Of a DNA stretch of 64,000 nucleotides, positions 53,036-61,892 are shown one piece after another. A program made the position numbers and the translations under genes. The stretch is from Draconibacterium orientale (GTDB lineage Bacteria; Bacteroidota; Bacteroidia; Bacteroidales; Prolixibacteraceae), in assembly GCF_000626635.1 (NCBI RefSeq), contig NZ_CP007451.1, positions 3,047,501-3,111,500 on the forward strand, read 5' to 3'. The notes under the pieces were generated by a model. The model was not told where the DNA came from and ran no database searches. It was given only the letters and a program-made list of their open reading frames with translations. Every line of letters starts with the position of its first letter. The first letter of the stretch is position 1.

Positions 53036-54079
53036 TTAATTTTGTTCAAGAAAATAGGGTATTTCAATTTCCGCTTTGGTTCCTTTTTCCAGGGCTTCAA
53101 TATTAAAAGTTCCGTTCATACTTTCAATTCGCTCTTCAATACTTAAGAGCCCAAAACCACCTTTGTTGGATACCGGTTTCGAAGACGATTTATCTATACC
53201 TATTCCATTATCTTCTACTGAAATATAGTACATGCCATTATTTGTGGCCTGCTTTACAGTAACTTCTGTAGCTTCGGCATGTTTCGAGATATTGGTTAGC
53301 AGCTCACCAACTGTGCGATACAGAAAAATATTATTCTCTTTGCTGAGCTGTGTACGTTTGTTCTCAACAATAAGATTTGTTTTGATTTTAAAGTCTTTCT
53401 CAAACTGTTCCAATTTCCACTGAATGGCAGGTAACAAGCCTAGTTCATAAAGTATAGGTGGACTTAAATCGTAGGTTAATCGCCTCGATTCCTCAATGGC
53501 TTTATTGAGTAATTTAGAGGTGAATTTAATGGTGTTTTTTATTGAAGGTGAACATTCATTGGTGTCAATCGACGACAAATTCATAAATGCCAGTCCCAGG
53601 GTTTGGCCCAAACTGTCGTGCAGATTTTCAGCAATCCGCCTTCTTTCCCGTTCCTCAACCAGTGTAACTTCAGAGTTTAACTTTTTAAGCTGCAACTGGT
53701 ACGATTTTATGCGTAAGGCAACATTAATCTGTGCTTTTAATTCAACCTGATCGAACGGTTTTGAAATAAAAGAATCAGCTCCGGCATTCAATCCTTTGGT
53801 GCGCTCAACACTATCGCGCCCCAGCGCCGATACCATAATTATGGGTATTTGTTTTGTCCGGTTATTCTTCTTTAATAACTTACAGGTTTCGTATCCATCC
53901 AGATCGGGCATCATTATATCCAGCAAAATCAGATCGGGATTTTCGTTTTGTGCAATAGTAATACCTTCTCTGCCGTTTAGCGCGCCAATGAATTTAAAAT
54001 CGGGGTAATATACCTTCACAATCTGCGAAATAAGTTCCAGGTTGATGTTATTGTCATCAATTGCCAGGATTTTCTTCAT
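53036..54079 (-). CDS. Receiver-histidine kinase (HisKA_3) hybrid without membrane spans
   Basis: A 347-residue cytoplasmic protein. An N-terminal receiver (ILAIDDNNINLELISQIVKV, phospho-acceptor in LILLDIMMPDLDGYE, SKPFDQVELKAQI) is followed by a HisKA_3 dimerisation/phospho-acceptor helix (RRRIAENLHDSLGQTLGLAF) and HATPase (VEDNGIGIDKSSS, then GGFGLLSIEERIESMNG). The receiver domain in place of a sensor suggests input from another kinase. A longer start at 54109 is possible. Pairs with the NarL-type regulator downstream. Confidence 0.92.
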   Translation of the reverse strand: MKKILAIDDNNINLELISQIVKVYYPDFKFIGALNGREGITIAQNENPDLILLDIMMPDLDGYETCKLLKKNNRTKQIPIIMVSALGRDSVERTKGLNAGADSFISKPFDQVELKAQINVALRIKSYQLQLKKLNSEVTLVEERERRRIAENLHDSLGQTLGLAFMNLSSIDTNECSPSIKNTIKFTSKLLNKAIEESRRLTYDLSPPILYELGLLPAIQWKLEQFEKDFKIKTNLIVENKRTQLSKENNIFLYRTVGELLTNISKHAEATEVTVKQATNNGMYYISVEDNGIGIDKSSSKPVSNKGGFGLLSIEERIESMNGTFNIEALEKGTKAEIEIPYFLEQN

Positions 54080-54315
54080 AAATTCTATCTCATTGTTTGG
54101 TACCAACATAATAAATAATCAAATAGGGTATTAATCTTCAAACGTCAATTGGTCTAAAGATACCAAAACTGTCGGAAACAATGAAGCGCGGAGGTAATAA
54201 ATGCTTAACAAAATATCAGTAAAATGCTGATGCGATTGTAGGTTACTGATTAGGAGGTTGAATGGTTTGTGATTTGATTAAGGGTTACAATTAAATTAGA
54301 GGAGCCTGTTTATTG

Positions 54316-54918
54316 CTAATTAGCAATAAGTCCGTACATAATTCCTATTCCGGCACCAATGTATGTTTGATTACTGTTTACCAGAACCATAGGCCCAACT
54401 GAGCAACCAACTGTAGAGTGCAAGGGTATTTCAATCTTTGGATTTAAAACCAGGCTTAGTTTTTTTGATGTTTTCGTTTCAAAGTTATATTGGTTGCTGG
54501 CATTAACCATTGCAAATTCCGGTTCGCGAAATGTCGTAATTCCGGGTCCGGCCTGAAGAACAACACGAAAATTCTTTTTTTCGTTCAGGTTAAAAATTCG
54601 TCCTAACATCATATGCAAATTTTCTGAATTCTCGAAAGGCTCGGCCGAAGTAACAGGAGTAAGGGGTGTGGCCGATTTCAGAAAGTTATCAGATGGTGTT
54701 ACCGTTGATTTAAAGGTGGCTGAATAACCAACGCTTAAAATATACTTATTGTTGTAGGTATAGCTCATGCCAATCTTTCCGGCTTGTTCACCGCCAACTA
54801 CATATTCTCCCGTTGAATATAGATTATGTTTTGTTGTTGATGAAGGCTTGTCAGTCCACTGGGCATGCGATATTAATGTAACGATGCTAAAAACTGTGAT
54901 TAATAGAAGCGTTTTCAT
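54316..54918 (-). CDS. Uncharacterised outer-membrane-like protein
   Basis: A 200-residue protein with a signal peptide (LLLITVFSIVTLISHAQ). Strand-like segments (GKIGMSYTYNNKYILSVGYS, NFRVVLQAGPGITTF, KLSLVLNPKIEIPL, VGCSVGPMVLVNSNQTYIG) and the end GIGIMYGLIAN suggest a small beta-barrel. No family was recognised. It stands alone upstream of the kinase genes. Confidence 0.7.
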   Translation of the reverse strand: MKTLLLITVFSIVTLISHAQWTDKPSSTTKHNLYSTGEYVVGGEQAGKIGMSYTYNNKYILSVGYSATFKSTVTPSDNFLKSATPLTPVTSAEPFENSENLHMMLGRIFNLNEKKNFRVVLQAGPGITTFREPEFAMVNASNQYNFETKTSKKLSLVLNPKIEIPLHSTVGCSVGPMVLVNSNQTYIGAGIGIMYGLIAN

Positions 54919-55349
54919 AGGCGAATTATTTTGTGATCTTCAACTTGCGTAAACATTGGGTTTGACATGTTTACTAAAAGTAGAAGCCCGTTTTGATTTA
55001 ATGATCTACTACTATTGTAAAATTACGGCGTTTGGAATCTTTAACTTGAATGCTTGTTGCTTATTTGTGGGGTGCGAACTGACCATAAAGTATTCAGGAA
55101 AATGGAAGCTATTCTGAATTTGGGTTGTTGGAATGGTTGTTTGATAATATACAAAATGGTTAATGTGCGTTACCTGAATAACCCAAAATAGTGTACTGTG
55201 CTTATTTATTATGCTATATTTTCTATGCAGCAAAGAACGCAACCTTGAAACTGGCTCCGGTTTTCAATAAATATTTTGAGATTTCGTGAGGGGGGAAAAT
55301 ACAATGAGCGGGGCTTTATGAACAAATACCATAAAGCCCTGCTTCTTTA
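54919..55349. other. 431-base intergenic region
   Basis: Between the start of the small barrel gene and the end of the aldo/keto reductase gene, both minus strand. Near its right end a stem with arms GCGGGGCTTTATG (55308-55320) and CATAAAGCCCTGC (55330-55342) lies just past the reductase stop; it lacks a T-run but may still be its transcript end. Otherwise nothing was seen. Confidence 0.5.
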
Positions 55350-56309
55350 TTATTCCCACTCCGGAAACTGGGTTTTATCCAGATCTAAAGCGGCAATGGT
55401 TTTCATGTCCGAATCACTGAGTTCGAAATCAAAAATATTGAGATTTTCCATCATGTGTGCTTTTTGCGATGAGCGTGGAATGGCAACAATGCCGCGCTGA
55501 TAATGCCACCTTAAACTTACCTGTGCATTGTTTTTGTTGTACTTTTTGCCAATGGCAGCCAGCGTTTCGTTGGTAAACAGTTCGTTGCGGCCCTGTGCAA
55601 GTGGGGACCACGCTTCCATTTGTACGCCATAATCCAGTAACGATTTTCGTGCTTTGCTTTGCTGAAAAAAGGCATGTGTTTCAATCTGGTTAACGGCTGG
55701 TTTTATGGTGGCGTAACCCAGCAATTCATCAATTTGGTGATCTTCAAAATTGCTAATTCCAATGGCTTTTATTTTGCCTTCTTTGTGCAACTCTTCCATT
55801 ATTTTCCACGAGCCTTTTACATCGCCACGCGGACGGTGAATGAGATACAAATCAAGATAATCGAGCCCCAGTTTATCAAGCGAAGTCTGGAAAGCAGCTT
55901 TGCCCTTTTCATAACCCGAATCATCGACCCAAAGTTTTGATGTAACAAACAGTTCTTTTCGGTCGATTCCGCTTTTTTTAATACCTGCACCCACGGCTTC
56001 TTCGTTACCATAAATTGTGGCCGTATCAATCAGTCGGTAACCCAGCGACAGGGCATCGGCAACACATTGTGCTCCTTTTTCTCCGTTCAAATACAAGGTT
56101 CCAAATCCTAAAATTGGCATTTGTACCCCGTTGTTTAAAGTTACATTTTCGATTGTGGTTTGTGCAACAGAGTTGGTGCCGGCCCCAAATGCTTTTGTAC
56201 TGCCTAGCCCCAGAATTCCTGCTCCTGCAGCCAAAGTGGCACTGGCACGGATAAACTCGCGGCGCTTCATTTCTTTTTGAGGATTCGCTTCGTTGGAATT
56301 TTCTTTCAT
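55350..56309 (-). CDS. Aldo/keto reductase with a Tat-type signal
   Basis: A 319-residue protein. A twin-arginine signal is seen near residues 14-45 (MKRREFIRASATLAAGAGIL), so the enzyme is likely exported folded. The AKR barrel follows: GVQMPILGFGTLYLNG, the catalytic tetrad in DTATIYGNEEAVG (Asp, Tyr), VTSKLWVDDSG (Lys) and LDLYLIHRPRGD (His), and cofactor segments GISNFEDHQIDELL and AIPRSSQKAHMMENL. It reduces an aldehyde, ketone or keto-sugar with NADPH; a periplasmic role suggests sugar chemistry. Confidence 0.92.
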   Translation of the reverse strand: MKENSNEANPQKEMKRREFIRASATLAAGAGILGLGSTKAFGAGTNSVAQTTIENVTLNNGVQMPILGFGTLYLNGEKGAQCVADALSLGYRLIDTATIYGNEEAVGAGIKKSGIDRKELFVTSKLWVDDSGYEKGKAAFQTSLDKLGLDYLDLYLIHRPRGDVKGSWKIMEELHKEGKIKAIGISNFEDHQIDELLGYATIKPAVNQIETHAFFQQSKARKSLLDYGVQMEAWSPLAQGRNELFTNETLAAIGKKYNKNNAQVSLRWHYQRGIVAIPRSSQKAHMMENLNIFDFELSDSDMKTIAALDLDKTQFPEWE

Positions 56310-56442
56310 GATTTCAGTTTAGATTTATTTGGTAAAAGAATTTGGGTTTAAGTTACTCAATTACAAACAAAACGAAAATGCTATTGTTCGTTTTTACAGG
56401 AGGGAATACGTAACACGAGCAAACAGTTTGTACGCGGTTGCA

Positions 56443-56467
56443 AGGTTGTGGTTTCATTTCACAACCT
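56443..56467. promoter_or_regulatory. Perfect 8-bp inverted repeat in the AKR-PCD divergent gap
   Basis: AGGTTGTG (56443-56450) and CACAACCT (56460-56467) pair around nine bases. It lies about 135 bases from the reductase start and 120 from the pterin dehydratase start, with no T-run, so an operator is more likely than a terminator. Confidence 0.35.
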
Positions 56468-56585
56468 GGGGAAACTGTACCCGAATACCCACCTGAAATT
56501 GCCCCGTGAGTAGCTATTTTGGTTGTGGCACATTATTTTCAGTATGAATTTGCAGACATTAACCTGCGATTAAAATATACAGATT

Positions 56586-56912
56586 ATGAGTGAATTGAAA
56601 GAGAAGCACTGTACACCGTGCAAAAAGGAAACAACACCACTAAATGCTGAAGAGATAAAGCATTTTAAGAAGAAGATAAATGAAGACTGGAAAGTAGTGG
56701 ATGACAAGAAGATTCGGAAAAGTTTTTCGGTGAAGGATTTTAACGCCGCCATTGCATTTGCACAAAAAATTGCCGTGCTGGCCGATGAGGAAGATCACCA
56801 CCCCGATTTGGGTGTTCACTACGGTTCGGTTGAGGTTGAAATCAGTACACACAACATTGGTGGCTTGTCGCCCAACGACTTTATTCTGGCTGCCAAAATC
56901 GATGCGATCTAG
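56586..56912 (+). CDS. Pterin-4a-carbinolamine dehydratase
   Basis: A 108-residue protein of the PCD/DCoH family. The signature EEDHHPDLGVHYGSVEVEIS followed by THNIGGLSPNDF holds the catalytic His residues. It recycles tetrahydrobiopterin-type cofactors of aromatic hydroxylases, although no hydroxylase gene is nearby. The N-terminus (KHCTPCKKETTPLNAEEI) is usual for bacterial forms. Confidence 0.95.
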   Translation: MSELKEKHCTPCKKETTPLNAEEIKHFKKKINEDWKVVDDKKIRKSFSVKDFNAAIAFAQKIAVLADEEDHHPDLGVHYGSVEVEISTHNIGGLSPNDFILAAKIDAI

Positions 56913-56978
56913 CTGTATTTTATAGCAGAACTTTAGAGACAATTTAAACGAAAAGAAAACAGAATTAAAGGAGGAGTT

Positions 56979-57076
56979 ATGAAACGAGCATGTAAAATGA
57001 TTGCACTCAAGAGTATAATTAAAATACGTGCGAGTTCCATACTATACCGCTAAAAAAAAACAATTTTAATAGTATG
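56979..57076 (+). promoter_or_regulatory. Leader element before fumC: long stem plus start-codon hairpin
   Basis: Seen: opens ATGAAACGAGCATG, preceded by AAAGGAGGAG, a full Shine-Dalgarno match. GCATG pairs with CGTGC (one G-U instead of the A-U in the glycosyltransferase copy). Then CATACTAT (57038-57045) pairs with ATAGTATG (57069-57076), which ends in the fumC ATG. Relative to the glycosyltransferase copy, the differing hairpin base changed on both arms. A 24-codon frame starts at the first ATG and stops 20 bases before fumC. Inferred: a translational control RNA. Confidence 0.7.
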
Positions 57077-58489
57077 AATTATCGCATTGAAAAAGACACA
57101 CTGGGAGAAATAAATGTACCTGATAAAAAACTTTGGGGAGCGCATACACAGCGATCGCTGGAGAATTTCAGGATTGGAAGGGAGGCGTCGATGCCTGCTG
57201 AGATCATTGAGTCTTTTGCGATTATAAAAAAAGCAGCAGCCCGCAGTAATCATAAACTGGGAATACTTTCCACAAACAAAAAGCAGTTGATAGAAACAGC
57301 TTGCGATGAAATTTTAAACGGGAAGTTAGCAGAACATTTTCCGCTGGTAATATGGCAAACCGGCTCGGGAACGCACACTAATATGAATTGCAACGAGGTG
57401 ATTGCCAATCGCGTTAAACAAATTGTAGAAAACGATTTTCAGTGGGAAAACATCGTGCTGCACCCCATTGATGATGTGAATAAATCGCAGTCATCAAACG
57501 ATACATTTTCGGCAGCCATGCACATTGCGGCTTACAAAAAGCTGAACGCCTATTTGTTACCGGCGCTTAAAGAACTGCAGGATACTTTTAACAAAAAATC
57601 GGAGGAGTTTAAGGCAATCGTAAAAATTGGCCGAACCCATTTTATGGATGCAGTGCCAATTACTTTAGGGCAGGAATTTTCGGCCTATGCTACCCAAATT
57701 GAAAAAGGAATAAATGCATTAAAAAATACCCTGCCCGATTTGCAGGAGTTGCCCTTGGGCGGAACAGCTGTTGGAACGGGGTTGAATGCTCCGAAAGGTT
57801 TCGACGATGAAATTGTAAATGAAATAAGCCACGAAACAGGACTGCCGTTTGCAAAAGCCAAGAATAAGTTTGCACTAATTGCCGGGCACAATGCTTTTGT
57901 GCAATCGCACGGTGCAATAAAACAGCTGGCCGTTAGTTTGCTGAAAATTGTAAACGATTTGCGGGTAATGGTTTCGGGGCCGCGCGCAGGAATTAGCGAA
58001 TTGAATATTCCTGCAAACGAAGCGGGTTCGTCGATTATGCCGGGGAAAGTGAATCCTACACAAATAGAGGCGCTTTCGATGGTTTGTACCCAGGTTTTGG
58101 GTAACGATACAACCATTTCGGTGGCCAATTCTTACGGGCATTTTCAGCTGAATGTTTTTAAGCCGGTTTTGATTGCTAATTTCCTGCAATCGGCAACATT
58201 GTTGGCAGATGCCTGCAAATCGTTCAATAAAAACTGTTTGTTGGGAATAACTGCCGGTACCGAAAAAATTGATGAGCATGTAACTAATTCGCTTATGTTG
58301 GTTACCGCACTTACGCCGCATATTGGTTACGACAAAGCCGCACAAATTGCCAAATATGCACATGCAAACAAATGTAGTTTGAAAAAGGCTGCAGCGGAAT
58401 TAAAACTGGTAACGGAAAAGCAGTTTGACGAATGGGTAAAACCCGCAGAAATGACACGCCCGAATGTAACAGTAAATAAGAACATGTAG
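57074..58489 (+). CDS. fumC: Fumarate hydratase class II
   Basis: A 471-residue enzyme of the aspartase/fumarase superfamily, converting fumarate and malate in the citric acid cycle. Key parts: [15 protein letters not shown] at the N-terminus, [58 protein letters not shown] and the signature [13 protein letters not shown] with the catalytic Ser loop. The class II (iron-free) length is right. Its start codon is the 3' end of a predicted hairpin, which sets it apart from most metabolic genes here. Confidence 0.97.
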   Translation: MNYRIEKDTLGEINVPDKKLWGAHTQRSLENFRIGREASMPAEIIESFAIIKKAAARSNHKLGILSTNKKQLIETACDEILNGKLAEHFPLVIWQTGSGTHTNMNCNEVIANRVKQIVENDFQWENIVLHPIDDVNKSQSSNDTFSAAMHIAAYKKLNAYLLPALKELQDTFNKKSEEFKAIVKIGRTHFMDAVPITLGQEFSAYATQIEKGINALKNTLPDLQELPLGGTAVGTGLNAPKGFDDEIVNEISHETGLPFAKAKNKFALIAGHNAFVQSHGAIKQLAVSLLKIVNDLRVMVSGPRAGISELNIPANEAGSSIMPGKVNPTQIEALSMVCTQVLGNDTTISVANSYGHFQLNVFKPVLIANFLQSATLLADACKSFNKNCLLGITAGTEKIDEHVTNSLMLVTALTPHIGYDKAAQIAKYAHANKCSLKKAAAELKLVTEKQFDEWVKPAEMTRPNVTVNKNM

Positions 58490-58540
58490 TTTAAAGCTGC
58501 GCATATGTAAAAAGAATAATAGCCTAAATTATAAGTGCTT

Positions 58541-58581
58541 ACATAAAAAACCGGTTGGGCAACTGAATGCCGCAACCGGTT
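58541..58581 (-). terminator. Rho-independent terminator of the STAS gene
   Basis: Stem AACCGGTTG with CAACCGGTT and a 15-base loop. On the minus strand a run of six T residues follows, so it ends transcripts coming from the gene at 58964; on the plus strand no T-run follows. Confidence 0.85.
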
Positions 58582-58607
58582 AAACAACAATTAGTATTGA
58601 TGTATTA

Positions 58608-58964
58608 TTAATCCTTCACCCAATCCCGGGCTTCGTCAATATCGGTAAATTCATAATATTTTACCTCGCCTGAAATAAATGGTGCAGCCAGTTCCGACCA
58701 CAATTTATCCCATCGCGATTTTCCAACAACCGCAATCTTTTTCATGTGGTTAAAATGTTTCAGGTAGGTTTTTACATCTTCCCAAAATGCTTTCGGCGAA
58801 ATTCCATCTACATAATTTAGCTGAATGTATAACTTTACTTTCCCGAAGTCTTTAACCGCTTTATCAATCAGCGGAGTAATTTTGTTGTAATCTTCTTTGG
58901 TTAATTTCCCTTCAACTTCAAGTGCAATCAGCTCTTCTTTTGTAATATCAATTATTTTAAACAT
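58608..58964 (-). CDS. STAS/SEC14-like (SpoIIAA-like) protein
   Basis: A 118-residue soluble protein of the SpoIIAA-like type: IIDITKEELIALEVEGKLTK, KVKLYIQLNYVDGISPKAFW, KKIAVVGKSRWDKLWSEL and the ending YYEFTDIDEARDWVKD. Members bind lipids or act in stress signalling; details are unclear. It is in a minus-strand run with a CsbD-like and a LapA-like gene, 62 and 290 bases upstream. Confidence 0.87.
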   Translation of the reverse strand: MFKIIDITKEELIALEVEGKLTKEDYNKITPLIDKAVKDFGKVKLYIQLNYVDGISPKAFWEDVKTYLKHFNHMKKIAVVGKSRWDKLWSELAAPFISGEVKYYEFTDIDEARDWVKD

Positions 58965-59026
58965 AACTTTTAATTTTAAGTGTAATTTGCTAATTGGAGT
59001 TTTTCCCCTTTTTGATAATTTGTTTA

Positions 59027-59242
59027 TTAAACCTTTTGCATGCTTTCGCTGGGAATAAGGCTGTAAAGTATTGTTGTTAGTTGCTCTCTGTTCATTCCTA
59101 ATTTTAGCTCCAGGTTATGCAAAAATTCATTCTCATAACCGTGAACATACGTAAGGTCGTCTTTTGATAATTGTGGGTATCTGTCTTTTAACCCGAGTTT
59201 GATAACCGACCAGTTGTTTTTTATTGAATTGTTTGTTCTCAT
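59027..59242 (-). CDS. CsbD-like stress protein
   Basis: A 71-residue protein with the CsbD/YjbJ pattern W-x(5)-L-K-x(2)-Y-P-x-L-x-x-D-D-L (NNWSVIKLGLKDRYPQLSKD, then DLTYVHGYENEFLHNLELKL). CsbD proteins accumulate in general stress response. It lies 11 bases downstream of the LapA-like gene. Confidence 0.83.
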   Translation of the reverse strand: MRTNNSIKNNWSVIKLGLKDRYPQLSKDDLTYVHGYENEFLHNLELKLGMNREQLTTILYSLIPSESMQKV

Positions 59243-59253
59243 AACTAACTATT

Positions 59254-59571
59254 TTAATTGGGTACTTTTTGTTCATTGCTTTTTTCGTCAAGCGCATATT
59301 TGATTTTGTTTTCCAGCTGATGAATCTGATTTTCGAGCTGTTTAATCGATTTGTCTCTGTTCTTTATTTCGTGATTCTTTTTTGCACGATAGGGCAGCGA
59401 TAATATAAAGCTGGTTATGGCACCAAACGTAACGGCAATAATTATTACCAGCGACAAGTTGGATTCGATGCCCCATTTCCAGAAATTAATTGAAACCACC
59501 GACGAGTTGTTTAGCGCGAACAAAACAACGCCCAGTATAACGAGTAATATTCCTATAAATGTTTTTTGCAT
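59254..59571 (-). CDS. LapA-domain membrane protein
   Basis: A 105-residue protein with two membrane spans (FIGILLVILGVVLFALNN and LVIIIAVTFGAITSFILSLP), the conserved NNSSVVSINFWKWGI between them, and a C-terminal coiled coil (SIKQLENQIHQLENKIKYAL). This is the LapA/DUF1049 type, linked to lipopolysaccharide assembly in E. coli. It is the first gene of the STAS-CsbD-LapA run. Confidence 0.85.
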   Translation of the reverse strand: MQKTFIGILLVILGVVLFALNNSSVVSINFWKWGIESNLSLVIIIAVTFGAITSFILSLPYRAKKNHEIKNRDKSIKQLENQIHQLENKIKYALDEKSNEQKVPN

Positions 59572-59925
59572 GGCTATCTGTTTTTATTCATAATTCTCAA
59601 ATCTATTTCGTATGGGGCTGCATGGGGCGAAAACATTGTTCCGCTTTCGGTGAAGATCAGTTGTCTTTTTCACCGTTTATAAGGCAACATGCGTGCCCCG
59701 CTTTTGCAAAATCACTTATGCTGTTCAATTTCCAGTAAATACCGGCTCTTTATTGGAGGTTGCGAAACCGGTACTTTTCGTAAAGGAACTTGCCGGTTGT
59801 AGAATTTTATAGAATAGTGTGGAAATATCTCGCTTTAATCAGCGTGTTTGGGGGTTAAACAACCAACCGGTGCACGTGGCATAGTATTTTCACACTATGC
59901 TACTGTTGAATTAAAAACAAGTAAC
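59572..59925. other. Divergent intergenic region of the stress cluster
   Basis: About 354 bases between the LapA-like gene and the small lipoprotein gene. It holds an inverted repeat GCATAGTATTTTCACACTATGC (59879-59900), which might be an operator for the lipoprotein gene 25 bases further on. Otherwise no feature. Confidence 0.45.
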
Positions 59926-60387
59926 ATGAAAATGAAAAACATCACAATGAAAGCATTTACAAAACAGATGAACTGGATTTTTATCCTAATCCTTTCTGCC
60001 ACTATTTTGTCGTGTAATTCTTCGAACAAACAAAACAACAACAAACAAGAACTGGCCGAAGACCTGCAGGAAGTAAAACAGGATGTTAATGCGATTCTGG
60101 AAAAGGATAAAAAGAAGCTAAAAATGGAAGTTGACTCAGCAATTACCGATTTTAACGAAAAGCTTTACGATTATGAAGATGAGTTAAGAAAAGGTACGAA
60201 GCAGGTAAATACCGAGACGGCAGAGTTGATTGAGGAACTAAAAGTTAAAAGCGACTCGTTAAGCACCCGGGTTGACGAAATGAAGGACCAGGGCGAAGAA
60301 ACCTGGGACGATTTTAAGGAAGAGCTTCAGTACGATACCGAAAATTTTAAGGAAAGTGTTGCAGCATTCTTTAAAGATAATAAGTAG
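59926..60387 (+). CDS. Small coiled-coil lipoprotein
   Basis: A 153-residue lipoprotein (lipobox SATILSC near residue 30, followed by NSSNKQNNN). The mature part is charged coiled coil: QELAEDLQEVKQDVNAILE, KKLKMEVDSAITDFNEKL, ELIEELKVKSDSLSTRVDEM, ending VAAFFKDNK. The ATG at 59926 was chosen; longer frames would cross the inverted repeat. It is probably a periplasmic stress-related lipoprotein; no family recognised. Confidence 0.8.
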   Translation: MKMKNITMKAFTKQMNWIFILILSATILSCNSSNKQNNNKQELAEDLQEVKQDVNAILEKDKKKLKMEVDSAITDFNEKLYDYEDELRKGTKQVNTETAELIEELKVKSDSLSTRVDEMKDQGEETWDDFKEELQYDTENFKESVAAFFKDNK

Positions 60388-60402
60388 TAAACATGTAACT
60401 GA

Positions 60403-60441
60403 AAAAAGCCCCGGCAACATCAATGTTGCCGGGGCTTTTTG
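60403..60441. terminator. Bidirectional terminator
   Basis: A 15-bp near-perfect stem, AAAAAGCCCCGGCAAC with GTTGCCGGGGCTTTTT, around a six-base loop. It separates the small lipoprotein gene from the convergent cupredoxin gene, whose stop is at 60444. Confidence 0.95.
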
Positions 60442-60443
60442 TT

Positions 60444-60893
60444 TTATTCAACAATTAGTTTCCCTTTCATTCCGGCCTGGTAGTGTGCCCTGAACGTACA
60501 AACATATTCGTAAGTACCTTTTTCATCGGGCACATTAAAAACAATTGAATCTGTTTCGCCATCGCCAAGCATTTTTGTTTGGGCAATTACTTTTCCTTTA
60601 AGAGCCGGATCAATAAAATCATTGTCCTGGTGCTGAAGTCCTTTGTTTACAAAGTTCATTCCGTCGGTGCCCTTCTTTAACAGCACCCAGTTGTGCGCCA
60701 TCATGCTTTTATCATCGATGTTGCTAACCGTTGTGAGGGTAATTTTCAGCTGCTCTCCCGGCGATACTTTAATCGTTTCAACCGTAAAGCGCAAATTGTC
60801 GTGTCCTTCAATTTTAATCTCTCGTTGTGCCCACGTGTTTGTTGCCAAAAGTAGTAGCAGCAAAACCGGGGCAAGTTTTTTTAGTAGTTTCAT
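60444..60893 (-). CDS. Azurin/plastocyanin-like copper protein
   Basis: A 149-residue secreted protein (signal peptide LAPVLLLLLLATNTWAQ). The type 1 copper ligands fit the azurin pattern: His in MMAHNWVLLKKG, then Cys and His in YVCTFRAHYQAG and Met in GMKGKLIVE. It should carry electrons in the periplasm. It lies 43 bases downstream of a BON-domain gene on the same strand. Confidence 0.9.
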   Translation of the reverse strand: MKLLKKLAPVLLLLLLATNTWAQREIKIEGHDNLRFTVETIKVSPGEQLKITLTTVSNIDDKSMMAHNWVLLKKGTDGMNFVNKGLQHQDNDFIDPALKGKVIAQTKMLGDGETDSIVFNVPDEKGTYEYVCTFRAHYQAGMKGKLIVE

Positions 60894-60935
60894 CTGGATA
60901 AATATTTAATTGTTTTGGTGGGTGGACAGGCGGTT

Positions 60936-61601
60936 TTATCCCACGGTAATTTCGTTCACTACCTTGTTTACGCCTTTGGTGTGCATGGCTTGATCTTCAA
61001 TCTCTTTACGGATAGGATCGTTGGCCACACATCCCGAGATGTAAACGGTACCTTTCTCCACCTCTGTTGTAATTTTGTTCTCGTCAATCAGTGCACTTTT
61101 TTCAAAAGCATCTTTTAGCGTTTGCTGAATGTGCTGGTCGTTGCTTATCATCTTCGGATTTACCTGTAAACGGTTGTCCAAATCGATAACGCCCTTGGTA
61201 GAGCTAACAATTTTTTCGGCAGCAATGCTCTCGCTTTCATTCGAAACGTGCCCTGTTAATACCACTTTCCCCTTATCAACCTCAACCTCAACATGCATTG
61301 GGTTAATGCTTTTTTGCCACTTAAAATACTTGTTAATATTGTCTCTGATTTCGGTATCGGAAACGGGCGGCTGATGGGGTTGGAAATTGACCTGCAGATC
61401 GTTTACCACGTTAAAATCTCTGGCTGCTTCTGTAGCATCGCGGAGTGCTTCAATTTTTGCACTGTAGCTGGGCACATGCCCCTGCAAGTGAACAACGCCA
61501 TCGGTAATACTTACAAATATGTGGTTGATATTCACCGCATCGTTATTGGTTAGCCGGTTAATGATATTCTTTTTAATAATTTCTTCTGGTAATGGTTTCA
61601 T
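60936..61601 (-). CDS. BON-domain protein, three modules
   Basis: A 221-residue protein without signal peptide. Three BON modules are seen: NHIFVSITDGVVHLQGHVPS, NPMHVEVEVDKGKVVLTGHV and NKITTEVEKGTVYISGCVAN, each followed by an A/E-rich helix (KIEALRDATEAARDFNVVND). BON domains bind phospholipid membranes and appear in osmotic-stress proteins such as OsmY. Cotranscription with the cupredoxin gene is likely. Confidence 0.9.
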   Translation of the reverse strand: MKPLPEEIIKKNIINRLTNNDAVNINHIFVSITDGVVHLQGHVPSYSAKIEALRDATEAARDFNVVNDLQVNFQPHQPPVSDTEIRDNINKYFKWQKSINPMHVEVEVDKGKVVLTGHVSNESESIAAEKIVSSTKGVIDLDNRLQVNPKMISNDQHIQQTLKDAFEKSALIDENKITTEVEKGTVYISGCVANDPIRKEIEDQAMHTKGVNKVVNEITVG

Positions 61602-61892
61602 AATGTATCTGTTTTTCTGTTTTACTATAAAAGGGTGTGCGATATCTGTACCATGCAGCTGTTTTATGAGAATATATTTTATATGCCGGGAAACTGCCTG
61701 CTGTCAGTGGTTTGTGTCGGTTTTGTTTTTGGAGAAGAATTAGCAAACGGGAAAGATTGTGGAAAGATTGGCCGCTAAGTGTGTAATATTTCAACAGGAT
61801 GTGGAAATGTAGGTAAAGCGTTTCATGTACAAGCCGGCGTTGGGTTTTACGGCTGATATTCGTAACTTAAATACAACTAAACCCGACTTGTT

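Noticed and set aside
55308..55343. Hairpin past the aldo/keto reductase gene as a strong terminator
   Set aside because: The stem is good, but no T-run follows on the minus strand, so it is only mentioned as a possible transcript end.
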